Shown here: piece after piece, positions 53,368 through 62,260 of the stretch
Layout of the letters: the number at the start of each line of letters is the position of its first letter
Position numbering within the stretch: position 1 is the first letter of the stretch
From: Nocardioidaceae bacterium
GTDB taxonomy: Bacteria; Actinomycetota; Actinomycetes; Propionibacteriales; Nocardioidaceae
Assembly: GCA_030655315.1 (NCBI GenBank)
Contig: JAURVT010000005.1
Span: 1-64,000, forward strand
DNA: 64,000 bases
Direction of reading: 5' to 3'
Program-made: the position numbers and the translations under genes
Notes under the pieces: model-generated
The model's input: only the letters and a program-made list of their open reading frames with translations
What the model was told of the DNA's origin: nothing
The model's database searches: none

Positions 53368-54351
53368 TCAGTGCGGCGTGACGCCGGTGGCCTCGCAGCA
53401 GTAGTCCCACAGCGTCTGGCGGTCCTCGGCCTCCTCCACCTGGGAGGGGAGGAAGGTCATGGGACGGGGCCGGCGGTCCTGCCAGAACTGGCCGGTGGTG
53501 CGCACGGCGTCGTCGGAGCCGACGAGCCAGACGGCCGTGTCGGCGCCCTGCTCGGCGGTGCGCAGGATGGGCTTGACGACCTTGGCGAAGCCCGGGAGGG
53601 AGTCGGTGACGCCGGGGGTGTCGGCCCAGCCCGGGTGGAGGCTGTGCACGAAGATCCCGTCGCCGGCGAGGCGCTCGGACAGCATCGCCGCGACGACGAC
53701 CTGCATGCGCTTGGTCCGGGCGTAGGAGCGGGTGCCGTTGTACTCGCCCCGGCGGAACTCCAGGTCCTGCGCGACCTCGTGCGTGAACGGCGCGGAGTAC
53801 ATGCCGCCGGACGACATCCACACCACGCGGGCGTAGCCCTCCTCGGCGAGGTTCTCGCGGAGCAGCTCGGTCATCAGGAACGGACCGAGGACGTGGGTCG
53901 CGAGGGCCATCTCGTGGCCCTGGGCGGTCTCGGTGCGCTCGGGGGGCATCACGCCGGCGTCGTGGACGATCGCGTGCAGCGCGCCGATCCGGCCCCGCAG
54001 GTCGGCGCACCAGGCGCGGACGGCGTCGAGGTCGCTGACGTCGCACTCCTCGATCACGACGTCGGCCGTGGGCACGTCGCGACGGATCAGCCCGGCGGAC
54101 TCCTCCAGCCGCGAGGCCTTGCGCCCGACGAGGTGCACGATGCCCCCGAGCTCGGCGATGCCGGCGGCCGTGGCGCGGCCGAGGCCCGAGCTGCCGCCGG
54201 TCACGACGATCCGCTTGCCGATCAGCGAGCCGGGCTCGGCGTCGGCGGGCCACCAGCGCCGGCGCAGGGAGTAGCCGATCTTGGAGTAGCCGGGAAGGAT
54301 GGTCTTGTCGAGCAGGGTCTCGGCGATGCCGGTGAGCGCGTGGGAGGCCAT
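53368..54351 (-). CDS. Short-chain dehydrogenase/reductase
   Basis: The 327-residue NAD(P)-dependent oxidoreductase has the nucleotide motif TGGSSGLG, a NAG-equivalent HDAGVMPPE, the conserved Ser in VWMSSGG, and the catalytic YxxxK in YARTK. The N-terminal extension of about 45 residues and the long C terminus resemble retinol-dehydrogenase-like, membrane-associated SDRs. The substrate is unknown. ATG 54351 is 7 nt after TAGGGT on the minus strand. It shares a 50-nt intergenic region with the divergent mtnP. Confidence 0.9.
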   Translation of the reverse strand: MASHALTGIAETLLDKTILPGYSKIGYSLRRRWWPADAEPGSLIGKRIVVTGGSSGLGRATAAGIAELGGIVHLVGRKASRLEESAGLIRRDVPTADVVIEECDVSDLDAVRAWCADLRGRIGALHAIVHDAGVMPPERTETAQGHEMALATHVLGPFLMTELLRENLAEEGYARVVWMSSGGMYSAPFTHEVAQDLEFRRGEYNGTRSYARTKRMQVVVAAMLSERLAGDGIFVHSLHPGWADTPGVTDSLPGFAKVVKPILRTAEQGADTAVWLVGSDDAVRTTGQFWQDRRPRPMTFLPSQVEEAEDRQTLWDYCCEATGVTPH

Positions 54352-54358
54352 GCGGCCA

Positions 54359-54394
54359 ACCCTACGGAGCCCTCCGGCACCTCGCACCTACGCT
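54359..54394. promoter_or_regulatory. Divergent leaderless promoters of the SDR and mtnP genes
   Basis: On the minus strand TAGGGT (54364-54359) is 7 nt before ATG 54351. On the plus strand TACGCT (54389-54394) is 7 nt before ATG 54402. The two starts are only 50 nt apart, so their -35 regions must overlap or abut. Confidence 0.55.
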
Positions 54395-54401
54395 GATCCC
54401 C

Positions 54402-55223
54402 ATGACGGACGACGGCAGGCCGCAGCTCGCGGTCATCGGTGGCAGCGGCTTCTACACCTTCCTCGACGGAGCGGAGGACGTCGAGGTGACCACCCCGTTC
54501 GGCGACCCGTCCGCGCCGGTCGCGGTGGGCACCGTCGACACCGACGCGGGCCCGCGCCGGGTCGCGTTCCTGCCCCGCCACGGCCGCGACCACCAGTTCC
54601 CGGCCCACCGGGTCAACTACCGGGCCAACCTGTGGGCGCTGCGCAGCCTGGGCGTCCGCTGGATCCTGGCCCCCTGCGCCGTCGGCGGGCTGCAGGCCGA
54701 GCACGGCCCCGGCACCCTCGTCGTGCCCGACCAGCTCGTCGACCGCACCACCGGGCGCACCCAGACCTTCTACGACACCGGCGCCAACCACGTGTCGTTC
54801 GGCGACCCGTACTCGCCGGCCCTGCGCGGCGCCCTGCTCGACGGGCTCCGCGCCGCCGGCCAGGAGCCCGTCGACGGCGGCACGATGGTCGTCATCGAGG
54901 GTCCGCGCTTCTCCACCCGCGCCGAGTCGCAGTGGTACGCCCGTCAGGGCTGGGACGTCGTCAACATGACCGGCCACCCCGAGGCCGTCCTGGCTCGCGA
55001 GCTCGCGATGGCCTACGCCACCGTCGCGCTCGTCACCGACCACGACGCGGGCGTCGAGACCGGCACCTCGGTCAACCAGGACGACGTCTTCGCCGTCTTC
55101 GCGCGCTACACCGACCTGCTCCGCGACACGCTGCGCGGCGTGGCCGCCACCGTCGACGTCGACGGTGACGACCCCGCGTTCTCCGCGCTCGACGGCCTGC
55201 ACCTGCCATTCGAGCTGCCGTGA
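54402..55223 (+). CDS. mtnP: MTAP/PNP-family nucleoside phosphorylase (methylthioadenosine phosphorylase-like)
   Basis: The 273-residue product has the N-terminal phosphate-binding AVIGGSGFYTF, LPRHGRDHQFPAHRVNYRANL, the mid-domain VVIEGPRFSTRAES, and VVNMTGHPEAVLARE. These are the family motifs for S-methyl-5'-thioadenosine phosphorylase, used in methionine salvage; some actinobacterial members prefer 5'-thioinosine or purine nucleosides, so specificity is provisional. Its stop overlaps the epimerase GTG by 4 bases. Confidence 0.92.
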   Translation: MTDDGRPQLAVIGGSGFYTFLDGAEDVEVTTPFGDPSAPVAVGTVDTDAGPRRVAFLPRHGRDHQFPAHRVNYRANLWALRSLGVRWILAPCAVGGLQAEHGPGTLVVPDQLVDRTTGRTQTFYDTGANHVSFGDPYSPALRGALLDGLRAAGQEPVDGGTMVVIEGPRFSTRAESQWYARQGWDVVNMTGHPEAVLARELAMAYATVALVTDHDAGVETGTSVNQDDVFAVFARYTDLLRDTLRGVAATVDVDGDDPAFSALDGLHLPFELP

Positions 55224-56263
55224 AGGTCCTGCTGACGGGATCCGCGGGCTTCATCGGCCAGCACGTCGCGCGGGTCGTCCGCGAGGCCGGCCACGACGTC
55301 GTCGGCCTCGACGCCCTGCTGCTGCAGGCGCACGGGCCCGACGCGACGCTGCCCGAGGGCACCGTGCGCGGCGACGTGCGCGTTGCCGCCGACCTCGACC
55401 CGCTGCTGGCCGACGTCGACGTCGTGTGCCACCAGGCGGCGATGGTCGGCAACGGCGTCGACGCGCAGGACCTGCCCGACTACGCCACGCACAACGACCT
55501 CGGCACCGCGGTGCTGCTCGCGGCGATGGCCCGCGCCCGTGTCGGACGGCTCGTGCTCGCGTCGTCGATGGTGGTCTACGGCGACGGCCGCTACACCTGC
55601 CCCACCCACGGCGACGTCCCGCCGGCCACCCGGCGCGAGGACGACCTCGCCGCGGGGCGCTACGACCCGCGCTGCCCGCACTGCGACGGCCCGATCGAGT
55701 GGCACCTCATCGGCGAGGACACCGCGTTCGCGCCGCGCACCAGCTACGCGGCCTCCAAGGTCGCCCAGGAGCACTACGCCGACGCGTGGTGCACGCTCGA
55801 GGGGTCGCGCGCCATCGCGCTGCGCTACCACAACGTCTACGGGCCGGGCATGCCCGCGGACACCCCCTACTCCGGCGTCGCGGCGATCTTCCGCTCGGCG
55901 ATCGCCCGCGGTGACGCGCCGCGGGTGTTCGAGGACGGGCAGCAGGTGCGCGACTTCGTGCACGTGCACGACCTCGCCCGCGCCAACCTCGCGGCGATCG
56001 AGGCCGTCGGCGACCAGGCGCCGGGGCTCGAGGCCTACAACGTCTGCTCCGGCCGCCGGTACACCATCGGCCAGATGGCGGGCCGGCTGTCGCAGGCGGC
56101 CGGGGGAGCCGAGCCGGTGCTCACCGGCGACTACCGCGCGTTCGACGTGCGGCACGTGGCCGCGTCGCCCGACAAGGCCCGCGACCAGCTGGGCTTCACC
56201 GCCCAGGTCGATCCCGACGACGGCATCGCCGAGCTCGCCACGGCGCCGCTGCGCACGCGGTAG
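55220..56263 (+). CDS. NAD-dependent sugar-nucleotide epimerase/dehydratase with a Cys-rich insert
   Basis: The 347-residue extended SDR has LLTGSAGFIGQH (Rossmann), VLASSMVVYGDG, the catalytic Tyr/Lys in TSYAASKVAQEHY, and LRYHNVYGPGM. An insert at about residues 125-165 carries two Cys sets (YTCPTHGD and RCPHCDGP), a possible zinc site absent from standard epimerases. It is translationally coupled to mtnP although a direct pathway link is not obvious. The neighbouring GT2, DUF2064 and methyltransferase genes suggest it serves the same glycan or glycoconjugate pathway. Confidence 0.9.
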   Translation: MKVLLTGSAGFIGQHVARVVREAGHDVVGLDALLLQAHGPDATLPEGTVRGDVRVAADLDPLLADVDVVCHQAAMVGNGVDAQDLPDYATHNDLGTAVLLAAMARARVGRLVLASSMVVYGDGRYTCPTHGDVPPATRREDDLAAGRYDPRCPHCDGPIEWHLIGEDTAFAPRTSYAASKVAQEHYADAWCTLEGSRAIALRYHNVYGPGMPADTPYSGVAAIFRSAIARGDAPRVFEDGQQVRDFVHVHDLARANLAAIEAVGDQAPGLEAYNVCSGRRYTIGQMAGRLSQAAGGAEPVLTGDYRAFDVRHVAASPDKARDQLGFTAQVDPDDGIAELATAPLRTR

Positions 56264-56269
56264 GCAGCG

Positions 56270-57625
56270 CTACTGCGGGCTCCGCGCCAGCGCGAGCACG
56301 GGGATGACGTAGAGGCTCTGGATCGCCAGTCCCAGCAGCACGTTGGTGGCCAGCGCCGGCATCCGCCACCGCGCGGGCAGGTAGGCGCAGCCCATCAGCA
56401 CGAACAGCGAGAACGGCATCCAGATCCGCTCGACCTCGGCCTTGCTCATGCCCGAGACCGTGGCCACCACGATGGTGGCGAACCCGGCGGCCGCGAGCAC
56501 CGCGACGGGCTCGCGCCGCCGCACCGCGGCGAAGACCTCGGGCAGCGCCGCCCACGTCACGAGGCCGACGCTGAACGTCCACGCGGCGAGGTTGGCCCAC
56601 ACCCAGTAGTGGTACGACCGCTCGGACGCGATGCCGGCGTTGTAGCGCTCGACGAGCACGGGGTAGGCCTCCCACCAGGAGAAGCCCGCCACGGTGAACA
56701 CCGCGGCCACGACGAGCGCTCCGAGCAGCGCCCAGGGCAGCACCGACCAGCGCCGGGCGAGGAACAGTACCGCGAGCGCCAGGACGCCGAGCAGCACCAG
56801 GCCGTACGACAGGTAGACGCACAGGCCGAGCACGAGACCGGCGCCGACGCCCCACGCCGCCCGCGACCGGGCGGACCCCCGCGTCGCGGCGACGGCGAGC
56901 AGCGCGAGCCCCCACGCCGCCGCGGCCATGAACAGCGCGTCGCCCTGGCTCATCCAGATGGCGAGGGGCGCGAGCACCAGCCACGGCGCGACCCGCCGGG
57001 CCCAGGTCTCGCCCGCCAGTACCCGGACGCACAGCGTGCCGGCGACGACGGCGGTGGCACCGAGCGTCATCACCACGACGCCCACCCAGAACGGGTCGTC
57101 GATGCCGACGCGGTCGAGGCCGATGTAGAACAGCAGCGCGCCGGGCGGGTGGCCGGCCACGTGCACGTGCCAGTTGTCGGGGTGCGTGTAGGGGATCCGC
57201 TCGACGAACTCGTGCATCATCACGCCGACGTCCTGCACGCGGACGGCGTCGTGGAGGTACTCGCCCGGACGCTCGTAGAGGCGGGCGAAGCCCTCCCGGC
57301 CGAGCGAGATGGCCAGTGAGAATGGCCACAGCCACGCCATCGCGTACGAGGCGCCGAGGAACGCCGGCCAGGGCAGCCGCTCCACCAAGTAGCGCCAGGT
57401 CAGCAGGAGCGCGACCCCCACCGTGAGGGGCAGCAGGGTGTGCCAGCCGACGTCGGGGCCCCAGTCGGCGTGCAGCGGCGGGGCGTGCACCCGGACGTCC
57501 TCGCCCGTGATCACGGGGAAGAGCATCGACGCGGCGACCAGCGCGACGGCGACGGCCACGGCGATCCACGTGCGGCGCGTCGTCCGGCTCGGCGGGCGGA
57601 CCGGCGTCTGCGTCGGCGTCGTCAC
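56270..57625 (-). CDS. Multi-pass membrane protein, possible GT-C-type glycosyltransferase
   Basis: The 451-residue product has about ten or eleven transmembrane helices. Between the first helices is a large extracytoplasmic loop with Asp, His and Glu (HADWGPDVGWH, then MMHEFVERIPYTHPDNWHVHVAGHPPGALL). Such a layout resembles polyprenyl-phosphate-dependent GT-C glycosyltransferases, but no definite family motif is seen. GTG 57625 was chosen because it is 7 nt after TACCCT and removes a polar extension. The stop is 6 nt from the converging epimerase stop. Confidence 0.75.
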   Translation of the reverse strand: MTTPTQTPVRPPSRTTRRTWIAVAVAVALVAASMLFPVITGEDVRVHAPPLHADWGPDVGWHTLLPLTVGVALLLTWRYLVERLPWPAFLGASYAMAWLWPFSLAISLGREGFARLYERPGEYLHDAVRVQDVGVMMHEFVERIPYTHPDNWHVHVAGHPPGALLFYIGLDRVGIDDPFWVGVVVMTLGATAVVAGTLCVRVLAGETWARRVAPWLVLAPLAIWMSQGDALFMAAAAWGLALLAVAATRGSARSRAAWGVGAGLVLGLCVYLSYGLVLLGVLALAVLFLARRWSVLPWALLGALVVAAVFTVAGFSWWEAYPVLVERYNAGIASERSYHYWVWANLAAWTFSVGLVTWAALPEVFAAVRRREPVAVLAAAGFATIVVATVSGMSKAEVERIWMPFSLFVLMGCAYLPARWRMPALATNVLLGLAIQSLYVIPVLALARSPQ

Positions 57626-57632
57626 GCGCCCC

Positions 57633-57638
57633 AGGGTA
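57633..57638 (-). promoter_or_regulatory. -10 element TACCCT (minus strand), leaderless
   Basis: TACCCT on the minus strand is 7 nt before the GTG at 57625. Confidence 0.5.
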
Positions 57639-57725
57639 GGGGGTGCGTCCGAGCGCCCCGCCGCATCCTTCCTGGTCACAGCCGCGCCACGTGCTCTTCA
57701 GTGCGCGAAACCACCGTGTTCCCAG

Positions 57726-57731
57726 TACGTT
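57726..57731 (+). promoter_or_regulatory. -10 element TACGTT for the GT2 gene, leaderless
   Basis: TACGTT is 7 nt before ATG 57739. It opens the GT2-DUF2064-methyltransferase-GGCT unit. Confidence 0.5.
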
Positions 57732-57738
57732 CGTGTTC

Positions 57739-58422
57739 ATGACGCACGGTCCCGATGCCCGAGCGGCGATCGTGTGCGACCTGGTGATCCCCTGTCGAGA
57801 CGAGGCGCCGGCTCTGCCCCCCGTCCTCGCGGCCGTGCCCGAGGGCTTCGGCGCGATCGTGGTCGACAACGGCTCCACCGACGGCACCGCCGACGTCGCC
57901 CGTGCCCACGGCGCCCGCGTCGTCAGCGAGGACGCCCCCGGCTACGGGGCCGCGGTCCACGCCGGCATGCTCGCCGCCACCGCCGAGTTCGTCGCGGTGA
58001 TCGACGGCGACGGATCGATGGACCCCGCCGACCTCGTCCCCATGCTCCAGCTGGTGCGCGACGGCGACGCCGACATGGCCGTCGGCCGCCGTCGTCCTGT
58101 CTCGTCCTCGGTGTGGCCCTGGCACGCCCGCGCCGGCACCGCCGCGCTCGCGTGGACGATCCGTCGGGGCAGCAGCGTCGACATCCACGACCTCGCCCCG
58201 ATGCGGGTGTGCCGCCGCCAGGCGCTGCTCGACCTCGGTGTCGAGGACCGGCGGTTCGGCTACCCGCTCGAGCTGATGCGTCGGGCGGCGGCCGCGAAGT
58301 GGTCGATCCGCGAGATCGACGTGTCGTACCGTGAGCGCGCCAAGGGCACCAAGTCCAAGGTGTCGGGCTCGGTGCGGGGCACCGTCCGCACCATCCACGA
58401 CTTCGCGAAGGTGATGAGATGA
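57739..58422 (+). CDS. GT2-family glycosyltransferase
   Basis: The 227-residue cytoplasmic GT-A-fold enzyme has VIPCRDEAPALPPVL, VVDNGSTDGTADVA, the metal-binding DxD-type VIDGDGSMDP, and a C-terminal acceptor region with YRERAKGTKSKVSGSVRGT, as in dolichol-phosphate-mannose-synthase-like proteins. It probably moves a sugar from a nucleotide donor to a lipid carrier. It is the first of four genes joined by 4-base overlaps. Confidence 0.9.
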   Translation: MTHGPDARAAIVCDLVIPCRDEAPALPPVLAAVPEGFGAIVVDNGSTDGTADVARAHGARVVSEDAPGYGAAVHAGMLAATAEFVAVIDGDGSMDPADLVPMLQLVRDGDADMAVGRRRPVSSSVWPWHARAGTAALAWTIRRGSSVDIHDLAPMRVCRRQALLDLGVEDRRFGYPLELMRRAAAAKWSIREIDVSYRERAKGTKSKVSGSVRGTVRTIHDFAKVMR

Positions 58423-59126
58423 GCGCGCCGACCGTCCTGGTCGTGGCGAAGGCTCCCGTCGCCGGCCAAGCCAAGACCCGCCTGGGCACGAATCTCGGAC
58501 ATGAGGCAGCAGCGGACCTGGCAGCAGCGGCGCTGCTCGACACCCTCGACGCCGCCGCCGCCACCACCTGGCCGGTCGTCGTCGCGATGACCGGCGACCT
58601 CACCGCCGCCGAGCGCGCCGACGAGGTGCGTGCGGCCATCGCGCCGCACCACGTCGTCCCGCAGCGGGGCGACACCTTCGCCGAGCGCCTCGTCGCCGCC
58701 CACAGCGAGGCCGACGTCGGCCACGGCGTGGTGCAGGTCGGCATGGACACCCCGCAGGTCACCGCCGACCTCCTGCGCCAGGCGGGGGACGCGCTGAACG
58801 ACCACGACGCCGCGCTCGGCCTCGCCGAGGACGGCGGCTGGTGGGTGCTGGCGGTCCGCCACGGCGGCCTCGCCACCTGCCTGGCCGACGTCCCGATGTC
58901 CACCGACGACACCGGCGAGCTCACGCTCCGTGCCCTCACCGGCTCCGGGGCCCGGGTCGCCACGCTCCCCGTGCTCGCCGACGTCGACACGCTGGCCGAC
59001 GCCGAGGCCGTCGCGGCCCTGGCGCCGACCACCCGGTTCGCCCGGGCCCTGCACGCGCACCACACCCACACCGACCACGACGAGACCGGTACCGCCCCCC
59101 ACGGCGCCAAGGAGGGAGTCGCGTGA
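58419..59126 (+). CDS. DUF2064 / TIGR04282-type glycosyltransferase-like protein
   Basis: The 235-residue product has the family N terminus VLVVAKAPVAGQAKTRLG, a nucleotidyltransferase-like fold, and MDTPQVTADLL with AEDGGWWVLAV. The family resembles GT-A nucleotide-binding enzymes, but its reaction is not established. The ATGA overlap with GT2 and GTGA overlap with the methyltransferase show that the three act together. Confidence 0.88.
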   Translation: MSAPTVLVVAKAPVAGQAKTRLGTNLGHEAAADLAAAALLDTLDAAAATTWPVVVAMTGDLTAAERADEVRAAIAPHHVVPQRGDTFAERLVAAHSEADVGHGVVQVGMDTPQVTADLLRQAGDALNDHDAALGLAEDGGWWVLAVRHGGLATCLADVPMSTDDTGELTLRALTGSGARVATLPVLADVDTLADAEAVAALAPTTRFARALHAHHTHTDHDETGTAPHGAKEGVA

Positions 59127-59788
59127 CCGAGATGCTCGACCTGGACGACCTGAGCCCCATCGAGGCCATGGACGCAGCGTTCGCGGGACATCCCGCCGAG
59201 CTCGTCCACCACGACGGCGGCTCGATCCCGCTCGCCGTGCACGAGTGGGTGCAGGACGCCACGAAGATCGACCACGAGCTGTTCATCGACGCGTGCTCCG
59301 GCACGACGCTCGACCTCGGCTGCGGCCCGGGCCGGCTCACCGCCGGGCTGGCCGCCCAGCGCATCCACGCCGTCGGCGTCGACATCTCGGCCGAGGCCGT
59401 GCGCCAGACCCGCGTCCGCGGCGCCGCGGCGCTGCAGCGCGACGTCTACGCCAGCATGTTCGGCATGGGGATGTGGGACCACGCGCTCCTCGCCGACGGC
59501 AACATCGGCATCGGCGGCGACCCCGTCAAGCTCCTCACCCACGCCCGCCGCCTCGTGCGGCCGGGCGGCTCGATCCTGGTCGAGCTGGGACCCACCGGCA
59601 CGGGCCTCACCCGGCACGACGTCCGCCTGCGCATCGGCGAGCGGATGAGCGGCCACTTCCGGTGGGCCTACGTCGGCGTCGACGCGCTGCCCGAGCTGAC
59701 CGCGGCCACCCGGCTCGTCACGCGCGACGTGATCTGCTCCGGCGGGCGCACCGTCGCCGTCCTCGAGCGGCCCGCCACCGCCCGTTGA
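59123..59788 (+). CDS. Class I SAM-dependent methyltransferase
   Basis: The 221-residue product has motif I LDLGCGPGRLTAGLA, the acidic VGVDIS, and a post-motif HALLADGNIGIGGDPVKLLTHARRLVRPGG. The acceptor is unknown; adjacency to the GT2 and DUF2064 genes suggests modification of the same product. It starts at GTG overlapping DUF2064 and ends overlapping the next TTG. Confidence 0.88.
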   Translation: MTEMLDLDDLSPIEAMDAAFAGHPAELVHHDGGSIPLAVHEWVQDATKIDHELFIDACSGTTLDLGCGPGRLTAGLAAQRIHAVGVDISAEAVRQTRVRGAAALQRDVYASMFGMGMWDHALLADGNIGIGGDPVKLLTHARRLVRPGGSILVELGPTGTGLTRHDVRLRIGERMSGHFRWAYVGVDALPELTAATRLVTRDVICSGGRTVAVLERPATAR

Positions 59789-60432
59789 GCGGCTCCCCGG
59801 TCACCCTCTGGTACGCCGGCTACGGCTCCAACACCCTCGACGAGCGCTTCCGCGCGTACCTCGACGGGTCCGCCACGTCGTCCCGCTTCGGCGCCCACCC
59901 CGCCCACCCCGCCCACCTCGGAGGTGGCGCCACGGGGCGGACGGCCTGGGCGACCTGCGACCACGCGCTGGGCTTCGCCGGGCGCTCCGTGCGCTGGGAC
60001 GGCGCCGTCGCGTTCCTCGGGCTGCGACCCGAGGCCGGTGCCGTGTCGCACCTGCGGCTGCACGAGCTGACCGCGTCGCAGCTCGCGCACGTCGCCACGG
60101 TCGAGAACAACGTGCCCGACCTCGGCTGGGACGGTGACGTCGGCGGGCTCGAGGTCGGTGGCACCCACCGGTTCAGCCTCCCCGCCGGGCTCGGCCCCGC
60201 CCGCGGCAAGTACGACACCGTGCTCCGGCTGCCGGACCACGAGGGGCTGCCCGTGGTCACGCTGACCACCTCGCGCGACCTCGCGGGCGGCTCGCCGGGG
60301 GAGGCCTACCGGCAGGTGGTGGCCGACGGGCTGGCCGGGAGCGGCCTGTCGCGCGACGAGGTGGCGGCCTACCTGGACCACGCCGTCGCGAGGTCGGCGT
60401 GTCGCCCCGCGTCGAACAGGTGTTCGGACTAG
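59785..60432 (+). CDS. Gamma-glutamylcyclotransferase-like protein
   Basis: The 215-residue product opens with WYAGYGSNTLDERF, the YGSN substrate-loop motif of the GGCT fold. Homologues in actinobacteria are often mislabelled, so only the fold is claimed. The rare TTG start at 59785 is supported by a TTGA overlap with the methyltransferase stop and by the lack of other early starts. The last codons contain the LexA box of recA (60412-60427), so this gene's end doubles as the recA operator. Confidence 0.78.
   Translation: MSGSPVTLWYAGYGSNTLDERFRAYLDGSATSSRFGAHPAHPAHLGGGATGRTAWATCDHALGFAGRSVRWDGAVAFLGLRPEAGAVSHLRLHELTASQLAHVATVENNVPDLGWDGDVGGLEVGGTHRFSLPAGLGPARGKYDTVLRLPDHEGLPVVTLTTSRDLAGGSPGEAYRQVVADGLAGSGLSRDEVAAYLDHAVARSACRPASNRCSD
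60412..60427. promoter_or_regulatory. LexA (SOS) box of recA
   Basis: TCGAACAGGTGTTCGG matches the SOS box TCGAAC-N4-GTTCGA at all but the last base. It lies inside the end of the preceding gene and just upstream of a TAGTCT -10 hexamer (60430-60435), about 150 nt from the recA ATG. Confidence 0.8.
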
Positions 60433-60495
60433 TCTCGTGCACAGGCCGACGTGCGAGGGGCCTTCGTCCACAGGTGGCGATCACGTGGCCACGGA

Positions 60496-60518
60496 CTGTC
60501 CGTGGCTCCCTCTAGCGT
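60496..60518 (+). promoter_or_regulatory. RecA-NDp (PafBC-type) promoter of recA
   Basis: CTGTCCGTG, exactly 8 nt, then TAGCGT fits the LexA-independent damage promoter TTGTCRGTG-N8-TANNNT known from mycobacterial recA (two mismatches in the first block). It gives a leader of about 40 nt before ATG 60562. Confidence 0.7.
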
Positions 60519-60561
60519 CGTAGGTGGCCGCACTCCGACACGACAGAACAGGATCACGCAC

Positions 60562-61608
60562 ATGGCTGCAAACGACCGTGGCAAGGCTCTCGACAACGCG
60601 ATGGCCCAGATCGAGCGCGCTCACGGCAAGGGCTCGGTGATGCGCATGGGCGAGCGCGGCGTGGTCCCCATCGAGGTGATCCCGACCGGCGCCACCGCGC
60701 TCGACGTCGCCCTCGGCATCGGCGGCCTGCCGCGCGGCCGTGTCGTCGAGATCTACGGCCCGGAGTCCTCGGGAAAGACGACCGTCGCGCTGCACGCCGT
60801 GGCCAACGCGCAGAAGGCCGGCGGCATCGCCGCCTTCATCGACGCCGAGCACGCGCTCGACCCCGACTACGCCAAGAAGCTGGGCGTCGACACCGACGCG
60901 CTGCTGATCTCCCAGCCCGACTCCGGTGAGCAGGCCCTCGAGATCGCCGACATGCTGATCCGCTCCGGCGCGCTCGACATCATCGTCATCGACTCCGTGG
61001 CGGCCCTGGTGCCCCGCGCCGAGATCGACGGCGAGATGGGCGACAGCCACGTCGGCCTCCAGGCCCGTCTGATGAGCCAGGCGCTGCGCAAGCTCACCGG
61101 TGCGATCCACAGCGCCGGCACCACGGCGATCTTCATCAACCAGCTGCGCGAGAAGATCGGCGTCATGTTCGGCTCGCCCGAGACCACCACCGGTGGCAAG
61201 GCGCTCAAGTTCTACGCCTCGATCCGCCTCGACGTCCGCCGCATCGAGACGCTCAAGGACGGCGGCGACGCGGTCGGCAACCGCACCCGCGTCAAGGTCG
61301 TCAAGAACAAGATGGCCCCGCCGTTCAAGCAGGCCGAGTTCGACATCATGTACGGCCAGGGCATCAGCCGCGAGGGCTCCCTGATCGACGTCGGCGTCGA
61401 GGCGGGCCTGGTCCGCAAGGCCGGGGCCTGGTACACCTACGACGGCGACCAGCTCGGCCAGGGCAAGGAGAACGCGCGCAGCTTCCTGCGCGACAACCCC
61501 GACCTCGCCGACGAGCTCGAGAAGCGGATCAAGGAGCAGCTGGGGGTCGGTCCGCGGGTCGACGAGCCCGCCGACGCGCCGGCCGACGTGGTCGCCGTCG
61601 ACTTCTGA
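60562..61608 (+). CDS. recA: Recombinase RecA
   Basis: RecA forms ATP-dependent filaments on ssDNA, drives strand exchange and triggers LexA self-cleavage. The 348-residue product has Walker [10 protein letters not shown] (about residues 66-74), [25 protein letters not shown], the L2-region [22 protein letters not shown], and a short acidic tail. ATG 60562 gives the normal [13 protein letters not shown] start and rules out a longer frame. recX follows after 14 nt. Two damage-responsive promoters precede it. Confidence 0.99.
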   Translation: MAANDRGKALDNAMAQIERAHGKGSVMRMGERGVVPIEVIPTGATALDVALGIGGLPRGRVVEIYGPESSGKTTVALHAVANAQKAGGIAAFIDAEHALDPDYAKKLGVDTDALLISQPDSGEQALEIADMLIRSGALDIIVIDSVAALVPRAEIDGEMGDSHVGLQARLMSQALRKLTGAIHSAGTTAIFINQLREKIGVMFGSPETTTGGKALKFYASIRLDVRRIETLKDGGDAVGNRTRVKVVKNKMAPPFKQAEFDIMYGQGISREGSLIDVGVEAGLVRKAGAWYTYDGDQLGQGKENARSFLRDNPDLADELEKRIKEQLGVGPRVDEPADAPADVVAVDF

Positions 61609-61622
61609 GCCGCGGACCCGCG

Positions 61623-62234
61623 ATGCACGCCGATCCGTCCGACCCGGCCACCTCGCACGCCGGCCCGCGCCCCTCGGGGCGTGGGCGGCGTCGGGCGCGC
61701 GAGGCGCCGCCCGACGGCGAGATCGACCTCGGGCCGCACGCCGACGTCGAGTCGTTCGCCCGGCAGATCCTGCTGCGCCGGCTCACCGACCAGCCCCGCA
61801 CCCGGGCCGACCTCGCCGAGCAGCTGGCGAGCCGGGGCGTGCCCGACGACGTCGCCGTGCGGCTGCTCGACCGCTTCACCGCGGTCGGCCTGATCGACGA
61901 CGCGGAGTACGCACGGTCCTGGGCGAGGTCGAGGCAGCGGTCCCGGGGGCTGTCGGGTCGGGTGATCGCCCAGGAGCTGCGGCGCAAGGGGGTCGACGAC
62001 GAGCTCGTCCGCGAGACCGTCGCCGAGGAGATCGACGCCGACTCCGAGCGCGAGGCCGCCCGGGCCCTGGTGCGCAAGAAGCTGCGCTCGATGCGCGGTG
62101 TCGAGGAGCCGAAGCGCACCCAGCGTCTCGTCGGCATGCTCGCCCGCAAGGGCTACGGCTCGGGGGTGGCCTACGGGGTCATCCGCGAGGAGATCGGCGC
62201 CGAGGCCGAGCTGGACGCGCTCGACTCGCTGTGA
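61623..62234 (+). CDS. recX: Regulatory protein RecX
   Basis: RecX binds and modulates RecA filaments. The 203-residue helical protein has the RecX repeats: FARQILLRRLTDQPRTRADLAEQLASRGVP, FTAVGLIDDAEYARSWARSR and GLSGRVIAQELRRKGVDDELV. The N-terminal 40 residues are polar and actinobacterium-like. It is in the recA transcription unit, 14 nt downstream. Confidence 0.95.
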   Translation: MHADPSDPATSHAGPRPSGRGRRRAREAPPDGEIDLGPHADVESFARQILLRRLTDQPRTRADLAEQLASRGVPDDVAVRLLDRFTAVGLIDDAEYARSWARSRQRSRGLSGRVIAQELRRKGVDDELVRETVAEEIDADSEREAARALVRKKLRSMRGVEEPKRTQRLVGMLARKGYGSGVAYGVIREEIGAEAELDALDSL

Positions 62235-62260
62235 CCGGCACCGGCCTTGGCCCCGGTGGC

